A stretch of 64,000 nt of DNA from Annulohypoxylon bovei var. microspora (taxonomy: Eukaryota; Ascomycota; Sordariomycetes; Xylariales; Hypoxylaceae), in the NCBI GenBank assembly GCA_022836615.1, contig MU405248.1, positions 1-64,000 on the forward strand, given 5' to 3'. The notes beneath the pieces are model-generated. The model did no database searches and was not told the DNA's origin. It saw nothing but the letters and a program-made list of their open reading frames with translations. Positions within the stretch are counted from its first letter, which is position 1. Every line of letters begins with the position of its first letter. Positions 12,013-22,240 of the stretch are shown one piece after another. Both the position numbers and the translations under genes were made by a program.

Positions 12013-12874
12013 TCACCAGCGTCGTTCCAAGTTAGTATCGAAATACGCTGTTGGCGGCGCAGTCGGGGGGCGGTAGGTGCTATGTCTTCGTGACGGTGCA
12101 AGTGGGTTGTTAGGTGGTCCTGGCGTCCGCCGGTCAATTTGCGGGGGAGGGGGGGTTCGTCTTGCGAGAGGATTCAGGCTCCGCTCCCTCTCTTGAAAAG
12201 GCTCCCCGGCTATCGTGGCCGTCGATTGGGCCCGTCTGCTGGCCTTCCGTGATCCGCTCAACGCACTCAGCGGAGGGTCTTTGACGGCAGGTTCGTCGTC
12301 CGGTGGGAGTGTCAACTCGACCAGACTGTAGAAGTATTCCAATACCTCTGGATATCGCTGAACGCTGGATTGCCAATCCTCGTCGATTCCTCGTTTCAGA
12401 GTCGCTTGGGCGGCGGCAATCTCGTTCGGGTGCGGGGGGGCGTGGTAGTAATGGTAGGCATGAGCTGTTAATCGTTCAAGATGGGACGAATGTGCAGCCT
12501 TGCGTCGTTCGGTGAGCAGGCGGAAATACTCGAGTATGTAATCTTGAGCGTGTGCTCGAACCCACGTACTGGACTATGTTTAGTAGGCTGTCGTACAAGT
12601 CGAGGGAAGCGAGCCAGCATACATGCAAGCAAGGAAGCCAGCAAGTAGAGTAAATCAAGTAGAAATTCACCAGACGCAGGATAATACGAAAATTGATCTC
12701 TTACCGTATGTCATTATACACAGATTGCATCATACGGCTCTCTGCCTGCTCGATGGCGATCTCGAGGCCTTTAGCCTCGCAATCGCAGGCGAGGCTGGCA
12801 GGAGCATGGCAGATTGCACAGTCCGGGTCCATTCTGATGATGGACTTGCGGGGTTTATGTTCCCTGGTATACAT
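12013..12874 (-). CDS. Conserved fungal protein of unknown function with an N-terminal Cys motif
   Basis: The model is complement(join(12013..12568, 12705..12874)), 241 aa, with a 136-nt intron (GTAAGA donor, CCAG acceptor). The splice joins NDI-R-TWVRAH in a single frame. The N-terminus (MYTREHKPRKSIIRMDPDC) leads into a Cys pattern CAICHAPASLACDCEAKG at about 19-36 that may bind a metal. Residues 37-135 are helical and charged (AHAQDYILEYFRLLTERRKAA, then HAYHYYHAPPHPNEIAAAQ and GIDEDWQSSVQRYPEVLEYFYSLVE). The last 90 residues are a Pro/Arg/Ser-rich disordered tail. From memory, proteins with this core occur across filamentous ascomycetes, some under the uninformative name 'kinetoplast-associated protein'. 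No function can be given. The in-frame sequence upstream of ATG 12874 reaches a stop and looks like leader. Neither exon is conspicuous alone; the joined reading is what reveals the gene. Confidence 0.75.
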
Positions 12875-14084
12875 CTTAGCGGCGTGAAGCCGAAGGTGGC
12901 GGGCAGGAGAGCCGGGATGTGGGAAGAAGTGGTGAACATGAGCGGAGAGGTAGTGTATGAGTATAGATCAACTATTGTACAACAACCGCTGTTCACTTGA
13001 CGACCCGAGAAGGGTCCATGTCTACGGGCAGGAGGAGGGAAGGGAAGAAAAGAGAAAGGGCGGGTCAGGGAAAGACACGACGGAGAGTGACTGACCTGTA
13101 TTATGAACAATGGCGAGCGAGGAAACAACACAGCAGGCTTGAGAATGGTGGTAGAGTTGCAGCAAGCAGACAACGTACGTGTGAGCGAAAGGGGGGAATT
13201 GGTCGAAAGGTTCAAAGGCAGTTCAATGGCTAGCTCAGAAGTCCGGGCATGCAGGAAAAACGCTTCTTTGGCTGACCGCCCCGGTTTGAGTGGCCGCGAT
13301 AGTCAATTGAAGGCAGCAAATAAGGAGGACGGGTAGTAAGTTTGCGTGCCGATGTCACCGATAGCTGGGCGTGCAAGATACAGCAAAAAGATACAGAAAG
13401 ATACGGGTTTGTATCGCTCTGTATCTCTCTTTCTCTCTCTCTGAATGGAGCGTGGGGAACGCGGAGAGCAAGAGAATGTGAGAGAAAAGGCGTGACGAGA
13501 GAGGTCAAGAGACAGACAAGCCGGTCGATCTCTTTTTTTTGGTGGCTTGAAGGTGCTTGGTGCTTAGTGCTTGATGCCGGTGCTTAGTGCTTCATGCTTC
13601 GTTTCCCCCCTACGGCGGAAGGTCAGGAAGTTCAGAAGAGCGATGTTTGAGAGGCTAGTTGAGAAGCTCGACTTGCAGAGCTTGCAGCAATGGAGGTAAG
13701 TGGGAGCACTGGAAGCACTAGGAGCCCACAAAAAAAGCCAATTGCTGACGGGGGAAACGGAGAACTGACGGGGAAGATGGGAAGATAGACTAGGATGGAC
13801 TAGGATAGACGAGGATAAGTCGAAAATGGTTACAAGTGCCACTGCCCAGCGGAGCCCAAAGACGCCAAAGACGAGCTTAGCGAGCACTTGAAGAGCAAGG
13901 AGGTTGATGAGGGGGGACGAACGTTATGACCACGTTTGGCCACAAAGGAAGAATTTGACTGTCGTGGCTCGAATGGGTGGCAGGATTACTAGTAGCATGC
14001 AGTGTGCATGGGGGTAACCCAATCGAGAGTTTGCATAATCCGGCCGGTCTGGTGTTGCTGCACGAGCCAGTAGTGTTGGAGATT

Positions 14085-14231
14085 ATATGTAGGTAGAATG
14101 TATATAGTATGTATGTAGCATAGGTGTATGTGGCATAGGTAGGTGTATGTGGCATAGGTATATGTAGTATATAGGTAGGTGGCTGGCATGTAATGTAATG
14201 TAATGGTAATGTATGTAATGTATGTAATGTA
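14085..14231. repeat. TATGTAG/GTAATG minisatellite
   Basis: The stretch mixes repeated words: GGTGTATGTGGCATAG occurs twice in tandem (about 14122-14158), then TAATG and GTATGTAATG units follow. It is a degenerate simple repeat array in intergenic DNA. Confidence 0.7.
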
Positions 14232-14400
14232 CGAAGGTGGTGATAAAGTAATATAGTGCGTACAGTTTACACGACTGCTCATACAAAAGGATGAGGTGTT
14301 CCTCTTGGAGATTGAAATACTAAAGAAAACCACTGACGATCATGAGAGGAGATAAAGAAAAGTAAGACTAGTGAGACCAGTTCATACAGATATTATAACA

Positions 14401-14450
14401 ACATTGGAAAGCATTGGACGGCATTGAAAAACATTGGACAACATTGGACC
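14401..14450. repeat. Five tandem copies of a 10-bp unit (ACATTGGAMV type)
   Basis: Five consecutive 10-base units each contain CATTG at the same phase; four of the five read CATTGGA. The register is exact over 50 bases. The period is close to one DNA helix turn. It lies about 1.06 kb upstream of MTG2 and has no coding explanation. Confidence 0.75.
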
Positions 14451-15508
14451 AGAATTATATGAATATGGATACCGAAGAGGAGGTGTTTAGGCGTTCAAGC
14501 GTTCAAGCGCTTGCTTTGGTCTTTGCTTGGTCTACCTGGCCCGGATCGGCTTTTTTCCAACGTGGCAGGAGTTCAATGATTTCCAATACAAAAAATGGGA
14601 TCTGATACTCTTTGAGAGACGATCTCGCAATCTTGAATACTGTGTACATTTTTGAGGCTCCGAGATGTTTATTTTAGTGCCAAGCACCAAAAGATTAAAA
14701 CATCGAATGCCTGTGCCCGCAGATGGTAAGACCTGCAAGGCCCCAATTTGTACGACGTATGGCGTTTTGTTGGTATCTTGTTGGTCAAACACACTCCATG
14801 TTTAGTCCCTCGTAAGTGCTCACCGCCTTTCGGGCGCCTCCAGCGGCTCTTGAGACGGACATAGACGGAGGCGAGCCATTGGCGGCTATGAATTCGGTGA
14901 AACAAATGGAACTTGTTTAGATTAAGCCGAGGTAATTGTCAGGCCATGACAATAAATATAATTAAACCGTGTAGCTACACGTCGAGAGCTAGTATTATAT
15001 TAACCATCGATTGGGTATCTGTTTTGAAGGGCAATCTGTAGATTCCCGTACATTTCTTTTTTACTCCGACTTACACAGAAAAAAAGTTGTGCTGTTTGTG
15101 TGTCGTGTGAGGTTAGGGATCCCCGCCGTCCGTGTCCCGTCTCTACCTATTACGGAAAAGATGTCCCGAAGCTCATGTGACCTACACCTTTTAGCCGAAG
15201 CCGGCAGGTGCCGGCATGTGAACCCTGAGAGGTACTTGGGTACTAGTAGGGGCTCTAACTGGGGCTAGGATATGTAGCTCGTCTTATCTTATCGACACCA
15301 GTATCTTATCGGTGAAGAAAAAAATAATAAAAAAATCATTCGAGAAAATACATCCATCCCTAGACCGAATGGAAGGATCAGGGATCGATCATCGATCATC
15401 CAACTAGCCGAAGCTGCAGCTCTCTCGAGCCAATCGATGACGAGCTAACGAAAACCTTGATCATGACTCTTGGAACATAGAGAAAACATTTCAATCGCTA
15501 CCTCAAAA

Positions 15509-17353
15509 ATGCCACCCAGGTGCCCCTCCAGTTCGGGGATCCTCCTCCCCTTCCTCTACCCCTCGCTCTTCCGAACCGGCGCCCGCAACCCCGTGCCCAT
15601 CGTCCGCCGCGCCCGCCTCACGATCCTGCACTCGTCGCCCTCGCCGCCCGCCTCGACGAGCGACACCTCGCCCTCGTCGTCGAGCGACGCGCTGCCGGCC
15701 TCGCGCCTCAACCCGGCGCCGGATGACTACGCGCAGTCGACCTTCGCGGACAAGGCGCGCGTGGCCGTGTACGCGGGCGACGGGGGCCACGGCTGCATCT
15801 CGTTCCTGCGGGAGGCGTACCTCGACGAGGGCCCGGCCAACGGCGGCGACGGCGGGCACGGCGGCAACGTGTACATCCAGGCCGTGCACGGCGAGAGCTC
15901 GCTGCACAAGCTGGCGCGGCGCCGCGTCGTGCGCGCCGCCCGCGGCAAGACCGGCCAGGGCAGCGCCCGCGGCGGCGCCCGCGGCGACGACGTCGTCATC
16001 CACGTCCCCGTCGGCACCGTCGTGCGCGAGCTCGGCCGCGTCGACCCCGTCGTCGACGAGCAGCTGCGGTACCGCGAGGCCCGCGAGAAGGAGCGCGCCT
16101 ACGACCGGCTCGTCCGGGAGGCCGAGGCGAAGGCGGCTGAGGCGGCCGACGATGACGACGTGGAGGGGGCGATCCGCGCGGAGCTGCCCGACCCGCCCGA
16201 CCACCCGAACCTGCACAAGTTTCTCCTGTACCCCGGCATGCCGAAGACCGAGCGGCGGGGCATAACGCTGCCTCGCCTGCCGCGGCGCGAGCGCATATTC
16301 GTGCAGCCCGACGGGCCGATACACCTAGACCTGTCCACGCCGACGTATCGGCCGATCCTGATAGCCGCGGGCGGAATAGGGGGGCTAGGGAACCCGCACT
16401 TCGTGTCGAAAGACCGGCCGCGGCCGATGTTCGCCACGAGGGGCGAGCGGGCCGTGATCATGCAGCTCGAGCTCGAGCTCAAGCTGCTCGCGGATGTGGG
16501 GCTAGTCGGGCTGCCCAACGCGGGCAAATCGACGCTGCTGCGCGCCCTCACCAACAGCCGCGCGCGCGTCGGCAACTGGGCCTTCACGACGCTGCAGCCC
16601 AACATCGGCACCGTCGTGCTGGACAACCACAAGGGGCGCCCGATGACCACCCCCAGGCCCTCGCGGCCCGCGCCCCACTCCGTCATCCACGACGCGCAGT
16701 ACGGCTCCGTCGTGCTCTCGCGCCAGCCCGACCACTACGCCCTCAACGCCCCCGGACCCGAGCACCGGACGCGGTTCACGATCGCCGACATCCCGGGGCT
16801 GATCGAGGGCGCGCATCTGGACCGGGGTCTTGGCGTCGCGTTCCTGCGACACGTCGAGCGCGCCGGGGTCCTGGCTTTCGTCATCGACCTGAGTGCCGGC
16901 GACGCGGTCGACGCGCTAAAAGCGCTGTGGACCGAGGTGGGGCTGTACGCGCGAATGCGCGAGGAGGAGGAGAAGGAGCGGGAGATCGGGGGCCGGATCG
17001 ACTGGGAGGGCGACGGCAGCCGGGCCCCGAATAGCGGTAGGATGAGCTACGGCGGACAGATGATAATAGCGGATCTACCCGAAGCGGATACCAGTGGGGA
17101 AGGCGGATTGCACATCGCGGCGAAGCCGTGGTTTGTAGTCGCTACGAAGAGCGATTTGCCCGAGACGGAAGAGAACTACGCCCGGCTGAAGGAGTACCTC
17201 GACGCCGTCACGGATCGGCGGGAGCCGCATCCGAGTGGAGTCGAGGGCGCGTGGATAGAAGACTGCGCCGCAGTACCGGTGAGTGCCATTCACGGACAGG
17301 GTGTGGATAGAATTATACATTGGACTGTGGGGCTATTAGATGGGGATCTTTAA
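15509..17353 (+). CDS. MTG2: Mitochondrial Obg-family GTPase Mtg2
   Basis: A single exon of 614 aa. Mtg2 is a GTPase of the mitochondrial inner membrane face needed for assembly of the large mitochondrial ribosomal subunit. Residues 1-70 are Arg/Ser/Pro-rich with few acidic residues until about 50, as in a mitochondrial presequence. The glycine-rich Obg fold covers about 76-315 (GDGGHG at 90-95, NGGDGGHGGNV at 111-121, AAGGIGGLGNPHF at 286-298). It is interrupted by a charged insert of about 80 residues (182-262). The GTPase domain has G1 GLPNAGKST at 334-342, the TT of G2 near 360-361, G3 DIPG at 427-430 and G4 TKSD at 546-549. A low-complexity insert (about 483-535) precedes G4. I chose ATG 15509, the first in frame. 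Codons end in G or C almost throughout, unlike TRM4 next door. Confidence 0.93.
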   Translation: MPPRCPSSSGILLPFLYPSLFRTGARNPVPIVRRARLTILHSSPSPPASTSDTSPSSSSDALPASRLNPAPDDYAQSTFADKARVAVYAGDGGHGCISFLREAYLDEGPANGGDGGHGGNVYIQAVHGESSLHKLARRRVVRAARGKTGQGSARGGARGDDVVIHVPVGTVVRELGRVDPVVDEQLRYREAREKERAYDRLVREAEAKAAEAADDDDVEGAIRAELPDPPDHPNLHKFLLYPGMPKTERRGITLPRLPRRERIFVQPDGPIHLDLSTPTYRPILIAAGGIGGLGNPHFVSKDRPRPMFATRGERAVIMQLELELKLLADVGLVGLPNAGKSTLLRALTNSRARVGNWAFTTLQPNIGTVVLDNHKGRPMTTPRPSRPAPHSVIHDAQYGSVVLSRQPDHYALNAPGPEHRTRFTIADIPGLIEGAHLDRGLGVAFLRHVERAGVLAFVIDLSAGDAVDALKALWTEVGLYARMREEEEKEREIGGRIDWEGDGSRAPNSGRMSYGGQMIIADLPEADTSGEGGLHIAAKPWFVVATKSDLPETEENYARLKEYLDAVTDRREPHPSGVEGAWIEDCAAVPVSAIHGQGVDRIIHWTVGLLDGDL

Positions 17354-17458
17354 CATATATGTCCTCGAGGGCATTTTTTGTATATTGTTAGAAGCTAAAG
17401 CTATCTGTTGTACACATAGTGCTAATCCGTGATGACCCAAAAGCAAATGAAAATGCTA

Positions 17459-17509
<51 letters not shown>

Positions 17510-17884
17510 CGGGGGGGGGGCTNNNNNNNNNNCGGGTTATTTTTTTTTATTTTTTTATACTAAACCAAACGGTTGTCCCAAATTTTACAATCCGGGGACA
17601 CCCAAAACCCAAACAAAATGGCAACCCCCCCCCCCCCCCCCCCCCCCATTTTAGCTCAAGCTATATTTCTCCCGTTCCATACCTAGCTTTTTAGAGCTTC
17701 TTTAAGATCTTCGTGAAACACTTCTAGCACGCCCTCCAATGCTTCGTTTGTCTTAATGGAAGATCTCATTTAGTGTTATGATCAATGCGTTGGATGGGAA
17801 TAAATCCATCGCTAGCAGGACTGATCTAGTGAATGCAATTCCGCCAATATAAACGTACTATGCCACGATCAATCTATTGCACCC
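17354..17884. other. Intergenic region between convergent genes, with assembly scar
   Basis: MTG2 and TRM4 end towards each other here. The middle is occupied by homopolymers and an N gap (17459-17647), so the true distance between the two genes is unknown. Confidence 0.8.
17459..17647. other. Poly-G run, 10-N assembly gap and poly-C run
   Basis: A run of 51 G (17459-17509), one C and ten more G lead to ten N (17523-17532). T-rich, low-quality-looking sequence follows, then a run of 23 C (17625-17647). The bases before the G run (AAAATGCTAG) and after the C run (ATTTTAGCT) are roughly reverse-complementary, as expected if reads from both strands collapsed at one long homopolymer. Treat all sequence here as unreliable. 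Confidence 0.9.
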
Positions 17885-20530
17885 TTAATCACCTGCCGTA
17901 GCTAGCCCAGCTTCTGCCTCAGCCCTTTCGCCAGCCTCACCCAACTGCTCAGATGCCTCATTCTGTCCATTTGCCTCCTCGATCACGTCAGCATCTTCTA
18001 AGGTCTCATCCTTGGTTTCGGGGTCGGTAGTTGCAGCTGCAGCTTCGGCTTCCTTCTTCGCTGACTCCTTCAGCGTCTGGTTGATGACTGGGGAAGTATC
18101 GTTGAAGACGCGAAGAAGCATCGCGGAACGGTCTTCCTTTGGGAGCATGAGGTTCAACGAGTGGAAGCTCTTCCATAGAGGAAGCACCATACGTTCCGAG
18201 AAATCCGGGTCGCTTCCGTCTGGTTCGATCACAAGGAGACAGCAGCCCATACCGATGTTCTTAGCCCGCTCCCCGATCTCGTTCAGCTTCTTCCAGTCCT
18301 CGTCGATAAACTTGGGAAACATTTCCTTCAAAAGCTTGTGGAAGGTCTCCTTATTCGTTAGGCGTACTACGCGTTCAGGGCCCACATATCCTTCGATGAT
18401 AGGCATGCCTTCTGACTGTATTCGCCACCTACAAACTTCAGCAGACGGTGCATCTTGTTTCATGAACATTTTTACACCTCCGTGAACAAATTTGACGCCG
18501 CGGCCTTCATTTTCAGTGAGAATATCTCTAAGAAGAGCACTTGTATAGTATATTGCCTTTGCCGGTTCACCCGTAGCGTTCCGTACCATGAAACGATCGG
18601 CAGGGAAGCGTGACGAGATCTTATAGAATTTCTCGATGTCCCGAATGACAGTGTGATCCGGCGGCAAGTACTTGAAGGGTTCTTCATAGTTGCCATCCGA
18701 CGGCTTGACTCGTTTATCAGCTTGAGCACCATTCTTAAGAGTGGCGTCCGTCTTCGGTTTTACTTCCTCTATCTTAGGTTCGACGGGGGGTTGTTCAGTT
18801 TCGGCGGGAATTTGAGTCTCGGGCTTTTCAGCAGGAGGGGATTCGGTCTTTTGCTTCTTAGCGTCTGGTTTTGTCTCCGCATCTTCATCTTCTAAAGTTC
18901 TCTTGGCTCCTAAGGTCGGAATAACATCAGTTGGCTCACCCAGCGCCGCTTTTTCTTCTTCTATCTCCATCTTAGTCTCTTTATCCGCCTGTTCGACTCC
19001 ATTGGAGCTAGTCGCAGTGTTCGGCGTCCGTGCTTTCATCTCTGGTTTGGCCCTGAACTCTTCTTTCTTCTCTAGCACAGTAATGAAAAACCCGCCAGTA
19101 TCTTGCTGGTGAGCGTAAACCCTCATGCAACGATCCAATGGGAGTGTGGAACATTCGTTAGTATCCGGTCTGGCAAACATTGTTTCCGAGAGCTTGCCGG
19201 GCATCTGGCTGTCAGTCGTCAAAACGTGGTGCTGTACTTCCTCCCAACTACTCCAAATATGACCAGACTTGTCCATAATCTGCCATTGATGCATTCCTGG
19301 GCTTCGCTTTAATCCTGACAGTCTTTCTTTGCAGTCGATGATCCCAATCTTTTCAGGGCCGCCACAACGTTCAATCGCGGACACGACTACCGCTTCGTTC
19401 TCGACAGGGTTCATGCTGCAGGTTGAGTAGACAACTCTACCGCCAACTTTGAGCATCTGAAGGGCGCGAACTAAGATCCGAACTTGGGTGACATGGAGTC
19501 CTAGCGCATTTCCCGGCTGCCAATCTTTCCATAAATTGACGTTCTTTCTCAACGTTCCATCTCCCGAACAGGGTACATCTGCAAGGATCCTGTCAAATCT
19601 TAGGTACTGACCCTTTTCGGGGTGGTTTGGGTTTCGTGGTAGCTTGATAGCTGGATAAAGAGTTGCGTCATGATTCGTAACGAGCATGTTAGGGGAAGAA
19701 AGTCGCTTAAGCTGGTGGACAAGCATGTGACTCCTCTTGTAATCTGCATCGTTGGCAATGAGTAGTCCAGTCGCACGGCCATCATCGCCAGCATCCACCG
19801 AAAGATCAACATCATCCTCATCGGCAGCCTGCAGCTTAGTGTCGCCGAATGACTGCATGAATTTACGGATTCTACCCTCCTCCCCAGAGTGGACCATCTC
19901 GAGTAACTGAGCAGCCTTACTTCCAGGCGCTGCGCATAGATCTAGGACTGTCATTCCGGGTTCGACGTCCATCAGTAGTGGTGGAATCATGCTGACAACC
20001 TCCTGCCTACTTATGTTGCCGACACTGGTCTCGGAAACTAGGAACTTCTGGAAGGCGGCAAAGGGTGGGAACTTGCGAATGACATGCTTCGGAGTGTTCA
20101 TAGAATAAGCGAGCTGGTCAGGGTACCAGGGAACTGGCTGCGGTGCTTGTACGGGCTCGCCATCGTAGCGCTCGATCGTGACGATTTCGGGTACATATCT
20201 CGTCTCTAGTAGTCGCTTTACAGCGAGCGCATGACCTTTAGATCCACAGAAGCGGAAGGAATTAGGCAATTCTCTCTTCAGAGCATCCCAAAACTCAGAT
20301 CGCTCGGTGTCATCGATGGGTAGCGCGGTATTATAGTACTTCTCTAAGTTTTTGTTCTCTTTCACGATCTCGCTGTATGATCGATATGGCACAGGACCGT
20401 CCCCACGAGGGGCGCGATTGGATGCGCCTTTGCGACCTCCCTGTGCCGAAGTTAGATAAATTCAATATTCATTAAATATATCGCAGATATTATCGATGTC
20501 AATACTTACTCGAAACTTCTTGCGACCCAT
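17885..20530 (-). CDS. TRM4: tRNA (cytosine-5-)-methyltransferase Trm4/Ncl1 (NSUN2 family)
   Basis: The model is complement(join(17885..20440, 20510..20530)), 858 aa. A seven-codon first exon (MGRKKFR) is joined over a 69-nt intron. The enzyme uses S-adenosylmethionine to make 5-methylcytosine in tRNAs in the nucleus. The SAM-binding motif DLCAAPGSK is at 174-182. The two catalytic cysteines of the RNA m5C family are visible: C298 in ADVPCSGDGT (motif IV) and C348 in STCSMNPVENEAV (motif VI). The N-terminus (PYRSYSEIVKENKNLEKYY) is typical of Trm4. A long Glu/Lys/Pro-rich disordered linker (about 480-590) separates the catalytic core from a C-terminal domain (about 590-800). A Glu/Ala-rich tail ends the protein. 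Yeast Trm4 has 684 aa; filamentous fungi carry the longer linker. The tiny first exon with basic MGRKKFR is a common fungal layout for this gene. Confidence 0.95.
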
Positions 20531-21372
20531 TGTTAATTCTTCGGGAAAAAAAGTTGTTTGAATGAAGAATGTAGTACACTAGGTCGCATGCAAATGTTGA
20601 AAGTTTTCAAGTTCAAGTTTGTAAGAAGTACCTAGATGGAGCTTTCTTAGTACCCCACCAATATGCCCCACCAAAGCTTTTAGCCTCCATAAATTCACTA
20701 AATTCATTACCTGTGCAACCAGGTACTTTTTGCTTACATAAGCCTCCAGCCCGCCGACCTCTACCTGTAAGATCTTTAATAATATTAATACAACATGATT
20801 AAACATTCACGACTAAACTTATCCCCTTGATTGGCCTTTATTTTCAAACAGAGTTTAATAAGTAAAGTATTATTCAACTAACTATCAACTTAATTAATCA
20901 AAACTTTTGTTTGCAACCAAATTGTATGCTGGCTAACATTCGGATATGTCTGAATTAATGGTCCATTTTCGCAGTGTCGAAGGCACGAGAGGCGACTGTG
21001 CCAGGCGTATTGTAGGCAAAATCGGGTTGGTTTATGGCAAGTCAGGTAGCATTGAAAACCCCATGTGGCTTAATCGTGACCGGGGTACTTTCTGTTAGGA
21101 ACCCAGTAGGCATACTGAAGTCTGCCTTAGAGATTCAACCTAGAGAATCAACTACAGATATAACCAGAAGGGCTCTGTCGAATGATATCTGGTTTGTCAT
21201 TTCTAATTATCCCCCCTTTCCTTTCTTTTATAATGGAAAGTTATAACTTGAAAGGAAACGCTGACTTATACGGACTAGCCTCACGGACCTCGACATTTAT
21301 ATTACTTTATCATTATACATCAGTTACTGCTTTAACTTAATTCCTACTATAATTTTCTGGTGTCGTACTTGA
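20531..21372. promoter_or_regulatory. Divergent promoter region of TRM4 and the small membrane gene
   Basis: About 840 AT-rich bases lie between two genes read in opposite directions. No coding frame is convincing and no recognisable binding site stands out. Confidence 0.4.
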
Positions 21373-22020
21373 ATGAAGAAAGAGATTGATTTCATTATTA
21401 TATTTAGCATCACATCTATCGGTCTGCCCATTTTGGAGTTCTTATTCACTCATTGGTTTGGTAGAAAAGATGACTCCGAAGAATCACCTCACGACCTTCA
21501 GACCAAGATGTCTTTGTGTGCTGTTATACTTATGGCAATAAATTTTTTACCGGGCTTCTACGTAGTTCTAGTCTACGATAATAATAAATGGTAAGAAACC
21601 CAAAGTCCGACCATAAAGAGTCTGTTAAAATAGTCCTCAAGTTCTCATCGGCCACCTACAATTAACTTTCAAACAGCGTATAAAATTGCGCGAGTCATAA
21701 TTGCTATTATCGTAACCCTCATGACGGAATTAGCCATTACTTGGAATAACGTTTCAGGTGTCCACGACCTCAGTACACCTAGCCAGCTTATCCCATTTCT
21801 CGTCGGCCTTGGGGTTATCGGAAGGGTATTGATTTTACCCATTCCCAACGTCTTTGACAAGATTGAACTTCCTACACCTTTAAAAGCCACCAAGTCAAGT
21901 AGGACTGCCAGAGGTATCAGCGGCGCAAGGTTCACTACTTCTTCTACAATTGAATTTGACTCTTCTTTCAATCTTGTAGGCTCCCGTATGGATCACTCGT
22001 ACCTCAATACTATCGAATAG
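21373..22020 (+). CDS. Small uncharacterised membrane protein
   Basis: The model is join(21373..21590, 21642..22020), 198 aa, with a 51-nt intron (GTAAGA donor, CAAG acceptor). The splice gives NNK-C-SHRPP and keeps one frame. Hydrophobic segments lie near residues 7-27 (IDFIIIFSITSIGLPILEFLF), 46-66, 88-108 and 118-138, so four membrane helices are likely. The tail (about 145-198) is hydrophilic and Ser/Thr/Arg-rich. I do not recognise the family. If the second intron border were the later CAG at 21677, the frame would break, so the CAAG acceptor is preferred. The AT-rich codon use and weak start context lower confidence. RNA reads would decide. Confidence 0.5.
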
Positions 22021-22240
22021 CTTAGAACGAGCCACCACTAACTATACCTAGTTATGATGAAGATTATAGGTTACGGAGAGTGTTCATCAAGGCCAAGAGT
22101 TTCTATCGCATATGTTTCAATCTTTACTAGCTACCTATCCTAGGCATACCCTATCTATCCGAACCAAAAGTTACATGAGAAGAAAATCGACAAATCAACA
22201 TAATCCACATCGATCAGCTTACAACACCCGTCATCCTAGC

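Larger units (their letters stand above)
12875..15508. other. Intergenic region, repeat-rich, no gene seen
   Basis: This 2.6-kb stretch separates two divergent genes (the 12.0-12.9 kb gene and MTG2). It holds a CT/GA tract near 13420-13445, a TATG/GTAATG minisatellite (14085-14231) and a 10-bp tandem repeat (14401-14450). No frame has coding character or a plausible splice partner. The last 400 bases are probably the MTG2 promoter. Confidence 0.55.

Noticed and set aside
15503..16324. A 273-codon frame on the strand opposite MTG2
   Set aside because: The MTG2 frame has all Obg motifs. GC-rich genes lack stops on the other strand, and the reading is only Arg/Val/Ala-rich.
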